The notes: generated by a model from the letters alone, not told the origin. 64,000 bases of DNA from Echinarachnius parma (GCA_037951105.1 JBAMJV010010159.1:27893-91892), one strand, 5' to 3'; shown: positions 45,909 to 58,321, counted from the first letter of the stretch. A program made the numbers and translations.

Positions 45909-46655
45909 TCCTATTGATCCCTTTAATGTTCAACAACTCAGACCTATGCAACTGGGAACATACCCACAAGAAGAATACCAACCTATGAGAATACCAATTT
46001 TATTTTATTATAAAGTAATGGTTGTCATACTAGTATATCAAAACTACTTTGTATTAAACATATATGATTTGTCATGCTTTACACAGCTATTAAGTAAAGT
46101 TCTTACCTGCTTTATACATTGATGCTGGACAGTTCTCTTATCATGTTGCCTAGTGCAAGAGTACATTACCTATTAGAATCTACTATCAAATTGAAACCGG
46201 GGTGGCCAAAGTTACCTCGTCAAATACATTATAGACCAGACATGTGATAATTTTTCAGATCAAACAGTATTTGACTCTTTCCTAACATTCAGTTTTACAG
46301 TCTGGTAGGTTTTTATAACACCAGTTTAATTATTTGAAACCAAGATAACAATTTCTGGAATTCTTTCAACCTACGCAATCCAAGTCTAAAGGCAGGCTGC
46401 ACCAGCTACTTTCAGTTTTGGTTCAATCAAAAAGGAATATCCAAATACTTTAGTCAAATAATAACATGTATTTGACTATTATGTACACAATAAATGTTAG
46501 GAGGATTTGAAGGAATGAAGAGGAATTTCTGTCTAAAATGAGTACGCTAAATTTACACAAATTTTGGAGTTGCTGGAGCATACTACTAGGCATGCAACAT
46601 ATTCAGGATTATTTTCTCCATTTTTTTTTGGGGGGGGGGGGGAGGGGGGGAGTGT
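45909..46655. other. Gene-free stretch
   Basis: No supported gene. A G-rich tract lies at 46630-46652. Confidence 0.4.
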
Positions 46656-46658
46656 GAC

Positions 46659-47225
46659 TTAAGGGCAATGAAACCCAAGCAAACTGTTGCTTTCATCTAC
46701 TTTAAGAGATTATGAGGAATAATCTCTGAACGTGTGAGCATAATCGGGCAAGAAACAAGAAAACTACGGCTCTTTGAAGATGTCCATTTATTCCTAAGGG
46801 GAACTCAAATTGGCAACAAACTCTGATAAGTTTGTGGACTACTCCCCATATGTTTTGTACACAAATTTCCCTATTTTTCATTTTTCTTCTTAGTCACACT
46901 TTTTCTTTCCCCAGACTCATGATATGTTGTGTATAAATGTATTCTACAAAACATATGTTGAACTCAAACGATAGGTAAACATATATTTTGAGAAACTTAA
47001 CAAAAACAATTTGAAATTTTGTGTACTAAACGTATAGGGAGTAGTCCACAACTCTTCCAGAGTGCGTTGCCCATTTGAGTCCCTCTTAGAAATAAATGGC
47101 TATTTTAAAAGAGCCATAGTTTTCTTATTTCTTGACCGACTGTGCTCAAATTTTCAGAAATGATTCATCCTTTTCAGTGTCTTATACCGCATACAATGAT
47201 TTGTCTGGATTTCATTGTCCTTTAA
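46659..47225. mobile_element. Long-arm MITE with TTAA ends (family T3)
   Basis: TTAA at 46659-46662 and 47222-47225. Inverted ends GGGCAATGAAACCCA and the complement of AGGACAATGAAATCCA continue into arms of nearly 200 bp. The paired words include AAACAAGAAAACTACGGCTC with its counterpart GAGCCATAGTTTTC, and TTGTGGACTACTCCC with GGGAGTAGTCCACAA. Arms match about 80% by eye, so it is older than the 10.3-kb MITE. Confidence 0.8.
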
Positions 47226-47696
47226 TGTTGGTTGGATTGTCTTGAAAACCCTATTATGTATTTTTTACCATCATGAGGAAAATGGTACTGTGTGCCCTGT
47301 TTGTAAAAGTGCTCAGACTTTTTGCTTTACTCATGTTGCATACTCTTATGCAAATTATATAAATATAATATTTACAGGAAACTACAGACAAAAAGCAGGA
47401 GGCATACATGTATGTCTTGAAACATTTTGATTTATTACATCCAATGCTATGTCATGTAGACTTAAATGATAATTTTTTTAAACGATTATTCTTTGATTCT
47501 TATCGTAGACTACATAATCTCTATAAAAAACACCGGAATACTTTCAGTTTCGTTGTAACAATAGAAAAGAAACTTTTTAAAATAATACTTAAAGGCAATA
47601 ATATGCATGTGGAAAATATCTGAACAATGTTGAGTACTTGATCGCACAATCAAAATACTTCAGTCCCATTATGCAGGTAAATCTGTTCACCAGGAA
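47226..47696. other. Gene-free stretch
   Basis: Two overlapping plus-strand open frames of 71 codons are seen but neither shows a known domain; I do not call a gene. Confidence 0.4.
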
Positions 47697-48193
47697 TTAA
47701 AGGCCAATACCAGTTTTGGGAAACGTCCCACTCTCAAAAAATGAAATGGACGCTCTTATTACCAATCATGTGAAAAAATATGTTTTTACTAATACGGGAT
47801 GATACAAATTTTGCCTGGAAACCGCCTACTAATTGATATATTTGGTAAATCATGTAGTCATCTGTTGCGGATAGATATCTCGCTGATGGTCGTATGTTGA
47901 TATACAGCTTCGTGCACTGCGTGTTAATCCTATGGAAAATGCGCACATGGTAATGCGCACGAGCGAATCGCTCGAACGAGCGTATAGAATGTGTCCAGCA
48001 TAGACGGGCCAAGCTGACGGTGAATTTAGGCTCAATGTCAGCGGCTTTCATAAACGTTTTAACTGATATTTCTGCATTTGACGATAGTAAGGTTCTGATT
48101 TTTCCACACACGCTCTTTTTATGTTATTTCAATAATACTAATCAATTAGTTTGACTAATAAAGTTATTTCCCACTACTGGCATTTCCCTTTAA
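47697..48193. mobile_element. MITE with TTAA target duplication (family T4)
   Basis: TTAA at 47697-47700 and 48190-48193 flanks inverted ends AGGCCAATACCAGTTTTGGG and the complement of AGGGAAATGCCAGTAGTGGG. The 489-bp interior has an open frame of 125 codons on the minus strand with no recognised domain; it spans the element and is probably chance. Confidence 0.75.
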
Positions 48194-48284
48194 TTATGCT
48201 TCTTTTTTTTAATGAGAAAAGCCGAGATTCACACAGTATTTTCCATAGTCAATATCCCAAGTATTTTTGGGTCCAGTCCTGAAT

Positions 48285-48350
48285 GGGTTATAGTTGCAAA
48301 TATTAAGTACTGTTAAAAATAGCAAAATCAATCCGTCCTGAACAGGTTAA
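48285..48350. repeat. Fragments of the TTAACCCGTT foldback family
   Basis: GTCCAGTCCTGAATGGGTTA and CCGTCCTGAACAGGTTAATA match the right end of the outer element at 35128-35466 and show the uninterrupted target sequence of the nested MITE there. Confidence 0.65.
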
Positions 48351-50904
48351 TATGATATGGCGAAAGCATTCTTTGCAATATTCAAATAATGATGCTCCCT
48401 TTTCACAAAGAAAACAAGAAAAATTAAGAAATTTATAGGTGAATCACAGAGGAATAACGTATAGATCAATGGCTTTGGGGAAACGCCCAGTGCTTAAGGA
48501 TAACAAGTTCTGAAAGATGGATTTTAACTACATTGTAAATTCCATTCTAGAAATTAACTTCTTCTCCCCCCCCCCCCCCTTCTGATGTCCTGGCCAGGCA
48601 ACTTATATAGAGACTAAATACAAATGTTGCAATGTTGCGTATTTGATACAAGAAAAATGAAAGATTTAGATGTGAATCACGGAGCCAACGCATGAGGAAT
48701 ATAATGTAGATTGCTTTGAGGCTACACCCAGTCCATAGATAATAAGATATTCAGTTTTAAACATTAAAACTACTTTGTAAATCGCATTCCAAAAATAACT
48801 TCTATTTCCCCTTGATGGTTCCGGTCAAGTAAATAAAATATATCCTTTCACAACTTTTGCTTATTTGATAACAGAACTGGGTTACCCAAAACAAAGAAAC
48901 ATGTTTTTATTTGCCCAATTGGGCAAGTAAAATATAACATATGGGCAATTCCACCATAACGGAATTACATTCAGAGACGTTTTTTGCTCATTATTTCATT
49001 CCCTGCGCAATATTCTCATGACTTAAGTAAATTTTGATACTTATATAAGTTGCACGGGTAACCAGGCTACAACATGATAGGGAAATGGTTTTATATCTTC
49101 CATGTGTTGTTGCACACTAGACCAATATGTGTGACCGTAACGGAATTACCGGAGAATGGAGTTTTTTTTTTGCTACAAGTTTGCGTTGAGTTTCTCTGAA
49201 ATATAAGACACTTTGAAACTGATTTTATGTATTTTTTCTATCTTGATAATGTCAACTTCATTTTGGAACAAGTACGTGCATAAACAACACAATGATAAGT
49301 TCACAAATTCACTTTTTTGAAAAAAGACCACTGTAACGGAATTACACAAATTTGTAACGGAATTACATCTCTGAAAGTTACAAGGAAAACTCAATTATTT
49401 TGCACTCAACTTTTCTTACATGCTAATGCAAACATCAAGACTATCTAGCACTTGAATATAAACCATAATTTGACATATCTGTAAAGCAATTTTTGAACTT
49501 GTTATGTGTAAAATAAATGAAAATATGGCCAAAATACAAACAAGAATGAAATTTGAAAAAAATATTGCTAAACTCCAGCTTTATTTCGGTTTATTTTCAG
49601 CTTCATATTAGTAGGCAAGAAATTAAAAAGGATTGCATCAATTAAATGAAAGAAAAATCCTAGAAACTATGTCCACGAAAGTGTGTAACGGAATTACACA
49701 ACTTAAGCAGTGGGATCAACTTTTCCACAAATCGGTACATGAACAACAAAAAATTCACATTTTAGCTTCAATACTTTTCAAAAATCAATAATTTGACAAT
49801 AATAACCATATTTGAAGTAAAAAATAGCAACATTTTTTAATTTTTCCTTTACTTCAAGAAAAATGATTAAATTGTGAAAAAACCCAAGTAAAAAAAAAAA
49901 AAAAAGTACCTACATTATGTGACATGCTAAATAACTGCACATCATCAATATCAAGATACATTTAAACAATTTAAAATCACAAACAGGTAAAATAATTCAA
50001 CTTTCAATGCTATAAAGCCTCGTAAACTTCCTGAATATTGGAAATCTGTGTGAATGGAAATGCATTGTGAATGGGCAATTCCACTGTTACAGAATGACAT
50101 ATAAGTGATTTTTAGCTCTGTTTTCTTAATCATATTTAAAATTCCTTTCACTTACACAGTTTTTAAAACTTTAATAACTGGCAGGGGTACTAGAGGTACA
50201 AATCTATAACACTGTAGCGTCAGGAGACCAAAATACAATCATAACGGAAAGGGGTCTTTTATTCAACACTAACTTTGTAATGATTTTCTGCAAAAGCTAC
50301 CACAAAAAAATTCTTCATTGGTAATAAAAACTTATCATTCAAGTTACAAACTTGAATTTGGTACATCTTTTTTCCAGAAATGATCTATTTTAGCCTCTGA
50401 AATTACCTTAAGACAAACGAATGTCACTGTAACGGAATTACGCCTGTGAAATCCACCCATGAATCCACCCATGAAAATGCAATTTCTTGGTTACATTTTT
50501 CTGCGTACAGTCTATAGTAAAGAATTTGTATGCATTGTTAATTTGTATGCATTGTTAAACTCTTACATAAGGACCAGAACAAATCCTGAATTTATGTGTG
50601 TGCGTAACAGAATTACAAACAAATCGAGATTTGTTATATAAACTCTTGTTATATTCTAAAATTATTCTTTAAAAAAATTCATCCTAAAGTGATCTTAATT
50701 TACTCTCAAATCAATTTAGAATGCGTTTTCATTCATTTCATGAAATACATGTACGGATATAAACATGTATGATCCAAATACAACCAGAACGTCAATGACG
50801 TAGCGCTCATCCGCCATCTCGCAACATCAAATATCGCAAATTTCATGTGGTACACTTTTCAACTGGTCAAAAAATAAAAATTTGATGCCCTGGAAGGGAA
50901 ATGG

Positions 50905-51105
50905 GAAAAAATAAAAAAAAATAAAAAAATAAATTTAAAAAATCAAAATCAAAATAAAAATAAATAAAATAAAAAACAAAAACAAACAAAACAAACAAAC
51001 AAACAAAAAATAAAATAAAATAAAAAAAAATAAAAATAAAAATAGAAAAATAAATAAAAATTAAATTAAAAAAAATTAAAAAAATAAAAAAATAAAAAAT
51101 TTACC
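50905..51105. repeat. A-rich low-complexity block
   Basis: Over 90% A and T, made of AAATAA, AAAACAAA and AAAAAT words with no fixed phase. Confidence 0.85.
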
Positions 51106-52175
51106 ATAATGAATGGAGAAAAATTTCAAAATTCTGTGTAGCAGTTTAGTGTACCAAAGTTAGCTCTACCAGATAAAGCAAACCAAATCAAAATCGGTCG
51201 AGAAATGAAGGAGAAGAAGCATTTTTTGTGATTTCGAATAATTTGCATAAATTACCATAGATAATGAATTTCATGAATCTGTATAGAAGTTTGAAATCCC
51301 CCTCTTAGCCCTATCTTATGAAACCTAGCCCTATTAGATAAACCAAACAGAATGAAAATCGGTCGAGAAATGAAGGAGAAGAAGCATTTTTTGTGATTTC
51401 TGGAATAAATTTGCATAAATTACCATAATTAATTAATGGAGAAAAATTTCAAAATTCTGTGTAGAAGTTTAGTGTACCAAAGTTAGCTCTACCAGATAAA
51501 GCAAACCAAATCAAAATCGGTCGAGAAATGAAGGAGAAGAAGCATTTTTTGTGATTTTTGGAATAAATTTGCATAAATTACCATAATTAATTAATGGAGA
51601 AAAATTTCAAAATTCTGTGTAGAAGTTTAGTGTACCAAAGTTAGCTCTACCAGATAAAGAAACCAAATCAAAATCGGTCGAGAAATGAAGGAGAAGAAGC
51701 ATTTTTTGTGATTTTTGGAATAAATTTGCATAAATTACCATAATTAATTAATGGAGAAAAATTTCAAAATTCTGTGTAGAAGTTTAGTGTACCAAAGTTA
51801 GCTCTACCAGATAAAGCAAACCAAATCAAAATCGGTCGAGAAATGAAGGAGAAGAAGCATTTTTTGTGATTTTTGGAATAAATTTGCATAAATTACCATA
51901 ATTAATTAATGGAGAAAAATTTCAAAATTCTGTGTAGAAGTTTAGTGTACCAAAGTTAGCTCTACCAGATAAAGCAAACCAAATCAAAATCGGTCAAGAA
52001 ATGAAGGAGAAGAAGCATTTTTTGTGATTTCGAATAAATTTGCATAAATTAGCATATATAATGAATTTCACGATTCTGTGTAGAAGTTTTAAATCCCCCT
52101 CCTAGCCCTATCTTATGAAACAATCAGAATCAAAATCGGTTGAAAAATAACGAAGAAGAAGCATTTTGAAAATTG
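51100..52175. repeat. 158-bp tandem array, about seven units
   Basis: GTACCAAAGTTAGCTCTACC starts at 51151, 51474, 51632, 51789 and 51947, giving a 157-158 bp period among the last four. A diverged unit lies between 51290 and 51420 and another after 52070, both with CCCTATCTTATGAAAC instead. Each unit carries AATCGGTCGAGAAATGAAGG and GAAGAAGCATTTTTTG. The four central units are nearly identical, the outer ones diverged, as expected from unequal exchange. Confidence 0.9.
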
Positions 52176-52176
52176 T

Positions 52177-52255
52177 GGACGGACGGACGGACGGACGGAC
52201 GGAAGGACGGACGGACGGAAGGACGGACGGAAGGACGGACGGACGGACGCCGGAC
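52177..52255. repeat. (GGAC)n microsatellite
   Basis: About 19 GGAC units with three GGAA variants, ending at GCCGGACGC. Confidence 0.9.
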
Positions 52256-53660
52256 GCAACGCCATGGCATAAGCTCATCGGGCCCTTCGGGCCGGATGAG
52301 CTAAAAAGTTGGCATATATAAAATATAAAAATCGAATTGCAAAAAATGAAAGACACCTTTAGGAATTCCCATTTGAAAATGCAAATACTTTGTACATCTT
52401 CTTTGATCTGCATACATAAGCACACTGAACACTCAATGAATTCTGACTTTATGATAATGAATAAAAACATATCTTAGCCTGTATTATGTATAGTTTTGAA
52501 TATCTTCAAGCCTATTCTGTATTTATGTTTGATTTTATATGCTTCAGTTTAATACAAATTTACATAATTAATGGTGAGTTATGAGCCCTTAACTGATCAA
52601 TGATATTCAAATCTACATACAAAATTATTAATATTAAATCTCCTTGAAAGTTGAAGGTATGATTTATATCTTAAAATACATAAATGTAAATTAATGTGAG
52701 AAAATAAATGTAGAACCAGTGTCATACTAATTACTGGATATTTTTAAATTTTTGTTATTGTTTTTGTTTTTCCCTTTCTAAAGTACAAACATGAATCTGC
52801 TGCATCTTCATAATTTCAGTCAAGTGGGTCTTGCTAGACACTAATTTAATGATAGAACATTATCATCTCTATTATGTTCATGGAGAAATTTGAGAAATTA
52901 TTTATCGTGTATCAATTTAGTTAAATCACCATTGATGCAATTTATGAAGCATGTGAGGTAATGAGTCACATAAAGTAACATTGTACAGTATAATGACTTA
53001 TTGTCTACATGGCTACAGTTCATGCTATTTAAAGGGTATTTCTACATTCAGAACAAGAAAAAATGTTATTTTCAGCAATATCATTCAATACCTTACAAAC
53101 CATGTGCATGTAATTCCGTTACGTAACGGAATTACTAATACTGTTACGCCATTTTTGGAAAAAGTAGTGACATTATTTCAGAAAATTATGTTGGAAGTTC
53201 TTAGGACTATGGTGAAGGAAGAGAATTCACAATGACATGACTAAAGAACAAGTAATAAGATATTGAGAAAAACTTAAAACGTTTTATCGTAACGGAATTA
53301 CAATCAAATGTGCATAGATTTTTTTTAAATCTCAAAAAAATATGCAATGAAGTTACTGCCCATGCTTTACAATTTGTGATTGTTACAACATCGTATGGAA
53401 AATATGAGAAAATGAGCAGAAACAGTCATTGAATTAAAAGATTCACTTTATTTTCACAAAATGAAGCTGATTTATGAAAAAAAGGTCATAAATTTCTGTT
53501 CAATTCAAGCAGAAATATTTGAAAAACCAATTGAGCTATATACAAACGGTTTTCAGTTTCCTAAAATTCAAGTTTTCCTCTATTGATAACAGTTTGATTT
53601 AGGGAAGATTGCTCAACTTTGAGATGTGGTGTTTTTGCCTTCTCTCATACGGAATTGCCC

Positions 53661-54169
53661 ATATGCCATGTTAATACGCAAGCAATGCGCTCTCTAGATT
53701 TTACCTTTTTTTGTGTAAAGTCTACTGTAGTAGGCCGTCTCCCGCAAAGAGACTAAAAGCTTGAGCGATGAGATTAAAAGCTTCAGCAAGGTGCAAATGA
53801 GATTGCATGAGACTAGCGTCAACTAGTCTTTTGCTAGCATTCAAAATATTGAATATGTTCAAAACTGTTATTGTTGCAATGCTAGTGATGGGAAGTTGCA
53901 TCGAGTTTAATGCCTCAAACATCAAAAGTCTCCTCGTGAGTTTTGCGCATAAGCACAAACTCGCCTGAATAGGAAACAGGTTACCCTGCCCATGCAGTAA
54001 GTAACTTGAAAGCGCCCTCCACAAGAGAAGACAGTGTGCCTTTAACATGTAATTATGCGGAGGCCTGGCTGATAATACTAATAGCATGACTCATCGTCTG
54101 CTCTGGAGGAATCACATAGTTGGTTAACCCTAAACATACCCGGGGAATGCAAAGGAAGGGAAAATATAA
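53661..54169. other. Gene-free stretch
   Basis: No supported gene. The minus-strand frame 53722-54087 (121 codons) shows no domain and lacks a plausible exon context. Confidence 0.4.
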
Positions 54170-54292
54170 ATAATAATAATAATCTTTGATTTTATATAGC
54201 GCCTAATATGATTGATCATTATATCTCAAAGTGCTTTACAATGGTATTATCACCTTGGTCATCGGAAACACACACACACACACACACACAGT
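54170..54292 (+). repeat. TATAGCGC repeat with a (CA)n run
   Basis: An AAT run, then TTTTATATAGCGCCTAATAT, AAAGTGCTTTACAATG and a CA run of about 11 units at 54270-54291. Confidence 0.75.
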
Positions 54293-54399
54293 CAACCTGC
54301 ACTTCATGTTTAAGTGCTCTTTCTCAACTCCGTGTGGAGTATTCTAGCCAGACTACTTGTATTAAAAATACTGATAAATGTCAGAACTTCAGAAGAAGA

Positions 54400-54605
54400 C
54401 ATTTATAGGCATGTACAGTACACTCCGGTCTTCAAATAGAGTATTATTGAGAGAAAAAAACCTAGAACATGTGTATCATATGGTAATAGGGCATTATTTG
54501 CAGCAGCACTCCACATATAAATGGAATAGGCTACCCCTGAAATTAAAAACAATCTATTCCTAATATAAGTTTTTAAGAGCACTTGTTTAGAATTGTTTAG
54601 TTGTA
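54400..54605 (+). pseudogene. Decayed CR1/L2-like LINE reverse-transcriptase C-terminus
   Basis: One frame gives STLRSSNRVLL (54418 on), another gives YGNRALFAAAL (54479 on), and the first resumes with WNRLPLKLKTIYS before a stop near 54563. The order LRSS, YG-RAF-AAA, WN-LP is the usual ending of CR1/L2-type ORF2. At least two frameshifts and stops break it. It is a dead 5'-truncated fragment. Confidence 0.7.
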
Positions 54606-57100
54606 TTGGTACTTATTTTGATTTTTTTTTAAAACTATATAATACAGTTTCGTTTATATTTTCTTTCTTTCACTATGCCACCTATACACCGACGTTTGAA
54701 GCAAACACTCTATGCTGTACTTCTAGACCCCAAAATCGTTGCCAAGTTCCGCTCAACTGTACTTTGCATGGGAAGGGTTAACACATCCTCAAGAGAGTTT
54801 GGTGTGCAAACATATTTGTATTGATATTCGTAGTTATCATTACCTAGAAACTAGTAAGTAAACAAAGTGGATATTCATTTACAAATATCAATCACACTAA
54901 ATACCTAGATGCAAGGCAGACCAAAATTAAAACATGGAATATTTTTAAAATGCCAGAAACCACAACCCTTCAAACAAAAGTAGCAACCACATGTAGTCTG
55001 TATTCCCTAATGGTGATATCTGCACGACACAAAGTTCATCATTAGACAATATGTATCTCGATGTGCATGTAATTCAATTATTTGTTCACTTGTGTAAATT
55101 TAAACAGATCTATTAAACGTTAATGAAAGAACAAAGGATAAGACCTCTCGTGACAAGCCACCTGTCTGCATAGTTGAGGTTATTTTTTTTTGCTTTTTTA
55201 GCTATGTGTACAACTCATTATTAAAGATAATGTCCTCCTTTTGCAAGCCAATTTTCATATTTGCGAGATTGTCTCTAATATGAAAGAAAATACAATTTGA
55301 GAGCTAGTCAGAGAAGATTAGCACTTGAAAATATCTTTCAAGGGAATTATATTGACTTTTTTAGAGCTCGAGATTAAGCCTAAGTTCGGTTGGTCACACC
55401 GGTGCCCGACCGTCACTATCGGGTCATGGTTTTCGTTTTCTCTGAACCGGTGCAAAAACGTTGGCGCCCGTTTTATATTTTTTTTAAAAACACGACTCAG
55501 GCCTAATTGAAATACAAACTACATTGCAATAGTTTTCCTTGAATCCTTTATCACTGTGAACTTTAAAATTTCACCAAATTGATGTACGTAGTATCCTTGT
55601 GGTTTATAGAATGTTTTCCTGAACTTGAAGATGCCTGCAAAAGAAGGACACTCTCTTTAAATTGCCATTCCGCAAAAAATTGCTCTTTGCACTCCTGAAA
55701 TATCGCACATGTGACTGCGCGTGCTACACTTAAGACTCTACCCTTGGAAAATATCTTATCAGAAATGAGGCGAAAATTGTTCGTAATCGCAGCAACATTT
55801 TGTGTTGACCATTTCAGAATCTGCACTATTTTCTCTATAAGTTTTAAGCAATTTTAGTTAATTTTTACTCCAGAACATACTGTAAGAGGGATGTCAATGT
55901 GTAGACCACCCTACCATACTTGTCTAGAGTGAACTGATCAATGGTTAATTTTTGGCTAACCAGTTTAAACCATTCGTTGTCCTGTGTCAGTTCAGTACAA
56001 TTTGTGCACATTCTCCAAATTATACATACTACATAGTCACTTTGCATCAATTGAGCAAAGGATTTAGCCACAATAAAATATGCAGATATGGCAAAAACAG
56101 AAAACAACATTAAGGGACTAAAATATTCATGAGAAATAGCCACAAAGGCCCTTGGTAGAAAAACGGGAGTTTTATCACAAGACTGGAATTCTGTAGATTG
56201 TAAATATCTTTTCATGATATGTAGAGGGGAAGCGTTGCTTAGTTCTTTTGTCTTAAAGCTCTGAAATTACGTCATACATTCATGAGCAAATAAAGTCAAC
56301 CTTGCTTTAAATTTAAGTTGAATCCATTGGGAATGCGTAAAATGCTTCGACTTAGGCAAATTTTGACGTACTTGAGAACGATGAAATACAAAGAGACTGG
56401 AACCAGAATAGATCTTTGACTTGGCCAAGGTCAAGTGTCCATGAATATGTATAATGATGGTTGAGAAAGAGAAGGGCGCTAAGTCAATTTCTGTACTAAG
56501 GAGATAATCATGTTTACAATTTGGGAGCCCTATAGAAAATAAATGCAGCTCGCTTTGATTTTTTTGGTTATATTTCAATAATTATAATAACAAATTATTG
56601 TCCTGAAATTTGGAACCACATACTAGAAGCTCCGATCTACCAGATGGTATACATGTACATATTAACTCAGTTTAACCAAAAACAGACTTAATGCCCTTAT
56701 CACTCTCACCGAGAGTGAGAAGGCCATTCAGTTGATAGTTAGTTCTGTTCAGCATACTGTCTTGTAGGTCCCAGCCTTCTCTATGCATTACATTGTTTGT
56801 TTTCATTTAATTGAATGTTTTGCACGTGCAATATACAGCTTGTTTGCTGCCATACGTGTTCAAAATAAATACCAAATACCATGAATAAAATATGTGCTGT
56901 CAAACTTTCATATGATTATTAAAATTAAAGCGAGCTACGTTGGGTTTGTACAAGGCTCCCAACTTTGAACGCTGATTATCTAAGAGGTAAAAGCGCCCTT
57001 CTCGTTCTAAACAAACAAAATAGAAAGCAACATTCAATGCCATCTACGCAAATGATCCGCCTTTTCGAAAACTGAAGTACACAAAGCGCTCTGCATTCAT
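54606..57100. other. Gene-free stretch
   Basis: No supported gene. Repeat fragments of the GAGAAAGAGAAGGGCGC family lie at 56455-56540 and 56935-57015. A GC-balanced patch at 55385-55475 (GTGCCCGACCGTCACTATCG) stands out but shows no known feature. Confidence 0.4.
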
Positions 57101-57479
57101 CATGTATATTTATGTACATAAATGTATGCGTGTGTCATTTTATAGACGCCCATGCTGTCTGTTACAAATGGCACATGATACAAACATGAAGCGTAGGCAA
57201 ACATGTAAAAGGGTGCCTGAACTCGGTAAACCAAACAGTCATGAATGTCAACATGAATCACGGTCTTTATTCCACGAGTCTCACCGCAGGACAACTCCGG
57301 AGTTTGTCTTCTGTGAACACACGTTTGGTACGTAACCATCTACATATTGGTAAGTAACCATATATATACATATATGTATGTGACATGGAAATTGTTTCAA
57401 GAAGCAAACATTTATTTGGCACCTCAAAGCTGTTATCTACACGTATTGACACTTGCCCATACATAACATACATGCACAA

Positions 57480-57665
57480 AGCAGGGGAAAATTACAATTT
57501 TGTGGGTACTACTTTTCAAGCTCACCTGAATGAAAATACCACTCTAAATTTGTTTTGCATTGATCTCTACACTACAGTGAATGAACATTTTAAATTAATT
57601 TTCTCTTTTAAAATTATCTGGGGCTCTTTTTTTTTTTTTGGGGGGGGGGGGGGGGGGGGCTCAAA
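57480..57665. repeat. GGGGCTC/poly-G dispersed repeat
   Basis: GGGTACTACTTTTCAAGCTC, then GGGGCTC, a T run and a G run of about 20 (57640-57659). It is the same type as 30500-30680, in which the run is C. Confidence 0.6.
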
Positions 57666-58035
57666 CGCCCTGAGTCCCCATATATTTTTCACTGGTACAA
57701 AGCTAGAAAAAGTAATTGTGAAGGGGCAAAAGAAAACCATGGTGTTCAACTTTTTTCAAGAGTTACATTATGGTCTAAATGTGAACACACACGTTTCAGG
57801 CACGTGTAGTGACAATGCCATGACAGGTCCATACATAAAGTTAAACCACATTTACCAACAAAATGTTTGCACATTGTATTGACCCTACTGATTTACCTCA
57901 AATTGTGGTCTTGAACAAGCTTGCCTTACAACCCTTTTCACATCGGAGTTCTGCACCTACTTAGTCTACATCTCTAATCCTAACTACATCATGATTCCTA
58001 AAACTACAACAACTATCATTACCCAACTCAGAACC

Positions 58036-58150
58036 CCCATTTATTATTATTATTATTATTTTATTTATTATTATTTATTTAATTACTATTAATATAGAAT
58101 AATAAAAATAAATAAATAAATTAAATAAAATAATAATAATAATAATAAAT
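58036..58150. repeat. AT-rich low-complexity inverted block
   Basis: ATT-type words at 58036-58085 face AAT-type words at 58100-58150, so the block is largely self-complementary. Confidence 0.8.
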
Positions 58151-58321
58151 ACATAAATGGCCCAATGCCTAACCTTATTTTAATCCTAATCTGCCAATTT
58201 TGCTATTAGGTGAAATAAAGTAAGACCCAATGCATGTAGGCCAAGAAGGGATTACTGTTAATTAAGTCTGTTAAGGCTGAATTAGATCGATCAAATACCT
58301 TTTACATCATATTCATATCAA

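Larger units (their letters stand above)
50784..52305. mobile_element. Element inserted into C, with A-rich block and tandem array
   Basis: Element B has the uninterrupted site (complement of GATCCAAATACAAAAAGTT), so the borders are clear: CCAGAACGTCAATGACG starts and GGCCGGATGAGCT ends the insert. TAGCGCTCATCCG near the left faces TAGCTCATCCGG (complement) at the right, weak inverted ends. It holds an A/T-only block (50905-51105), a 158-bp tandem array, (GGAC)n and a GGGCCCTTCGGGCC hairpin just before the right end. No transposase frame. Target duplication is at most AA. Confidence 0.8.
48943..53660. mobile_element. Element C: inverted copy of element B with an insertion
   Basis: It begins GGGCAATTCCACC and ends GGAATTGCCC; ATAT lies directly outside both ends. 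Exact GTAACGGAATTAC boxes start at 49137, 49333, 49354, 49685, 50429, 53123 and 53289, with the opposite orientation at 53110. One-base variants lie at 48956 and 50604. Distances from the ends equal those of B within two bases (for example 742 and 742; 1486 and 1487). The 53110/53123 pair rebuilds B's 26-bp palindrome. A 1.52-kb element (50784-52305) is inserted; without it the length is about 3.2 kb, like B. Non-autonomous. Confidence 0.85.

Noticed and set aside
45751..45981. Minus-strand frame with repeated AQLVE-WS words
   Set aside because: This is the translation of the tRNA-like array, a common false protein.
47408..47623. Possible exon (71 codons) and its overlapping neighbour
   Set aside because: No recognisable domain, no convincing splice context, and it sits between two MITEs.
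52108..52470. Minus-strand frame of 120 codons with a PSVRPSVRPS run
   Set aside because: The run is the (GGAC)n microsatellite read in frame, and the frame crosses the border of an inserted element.
57385..57882. Plus-strand frame of 165 codons
   Set aside because: It contains the poly-T/poly-G repeat (a Phe and Gly run) and shows no domain or codon signal.
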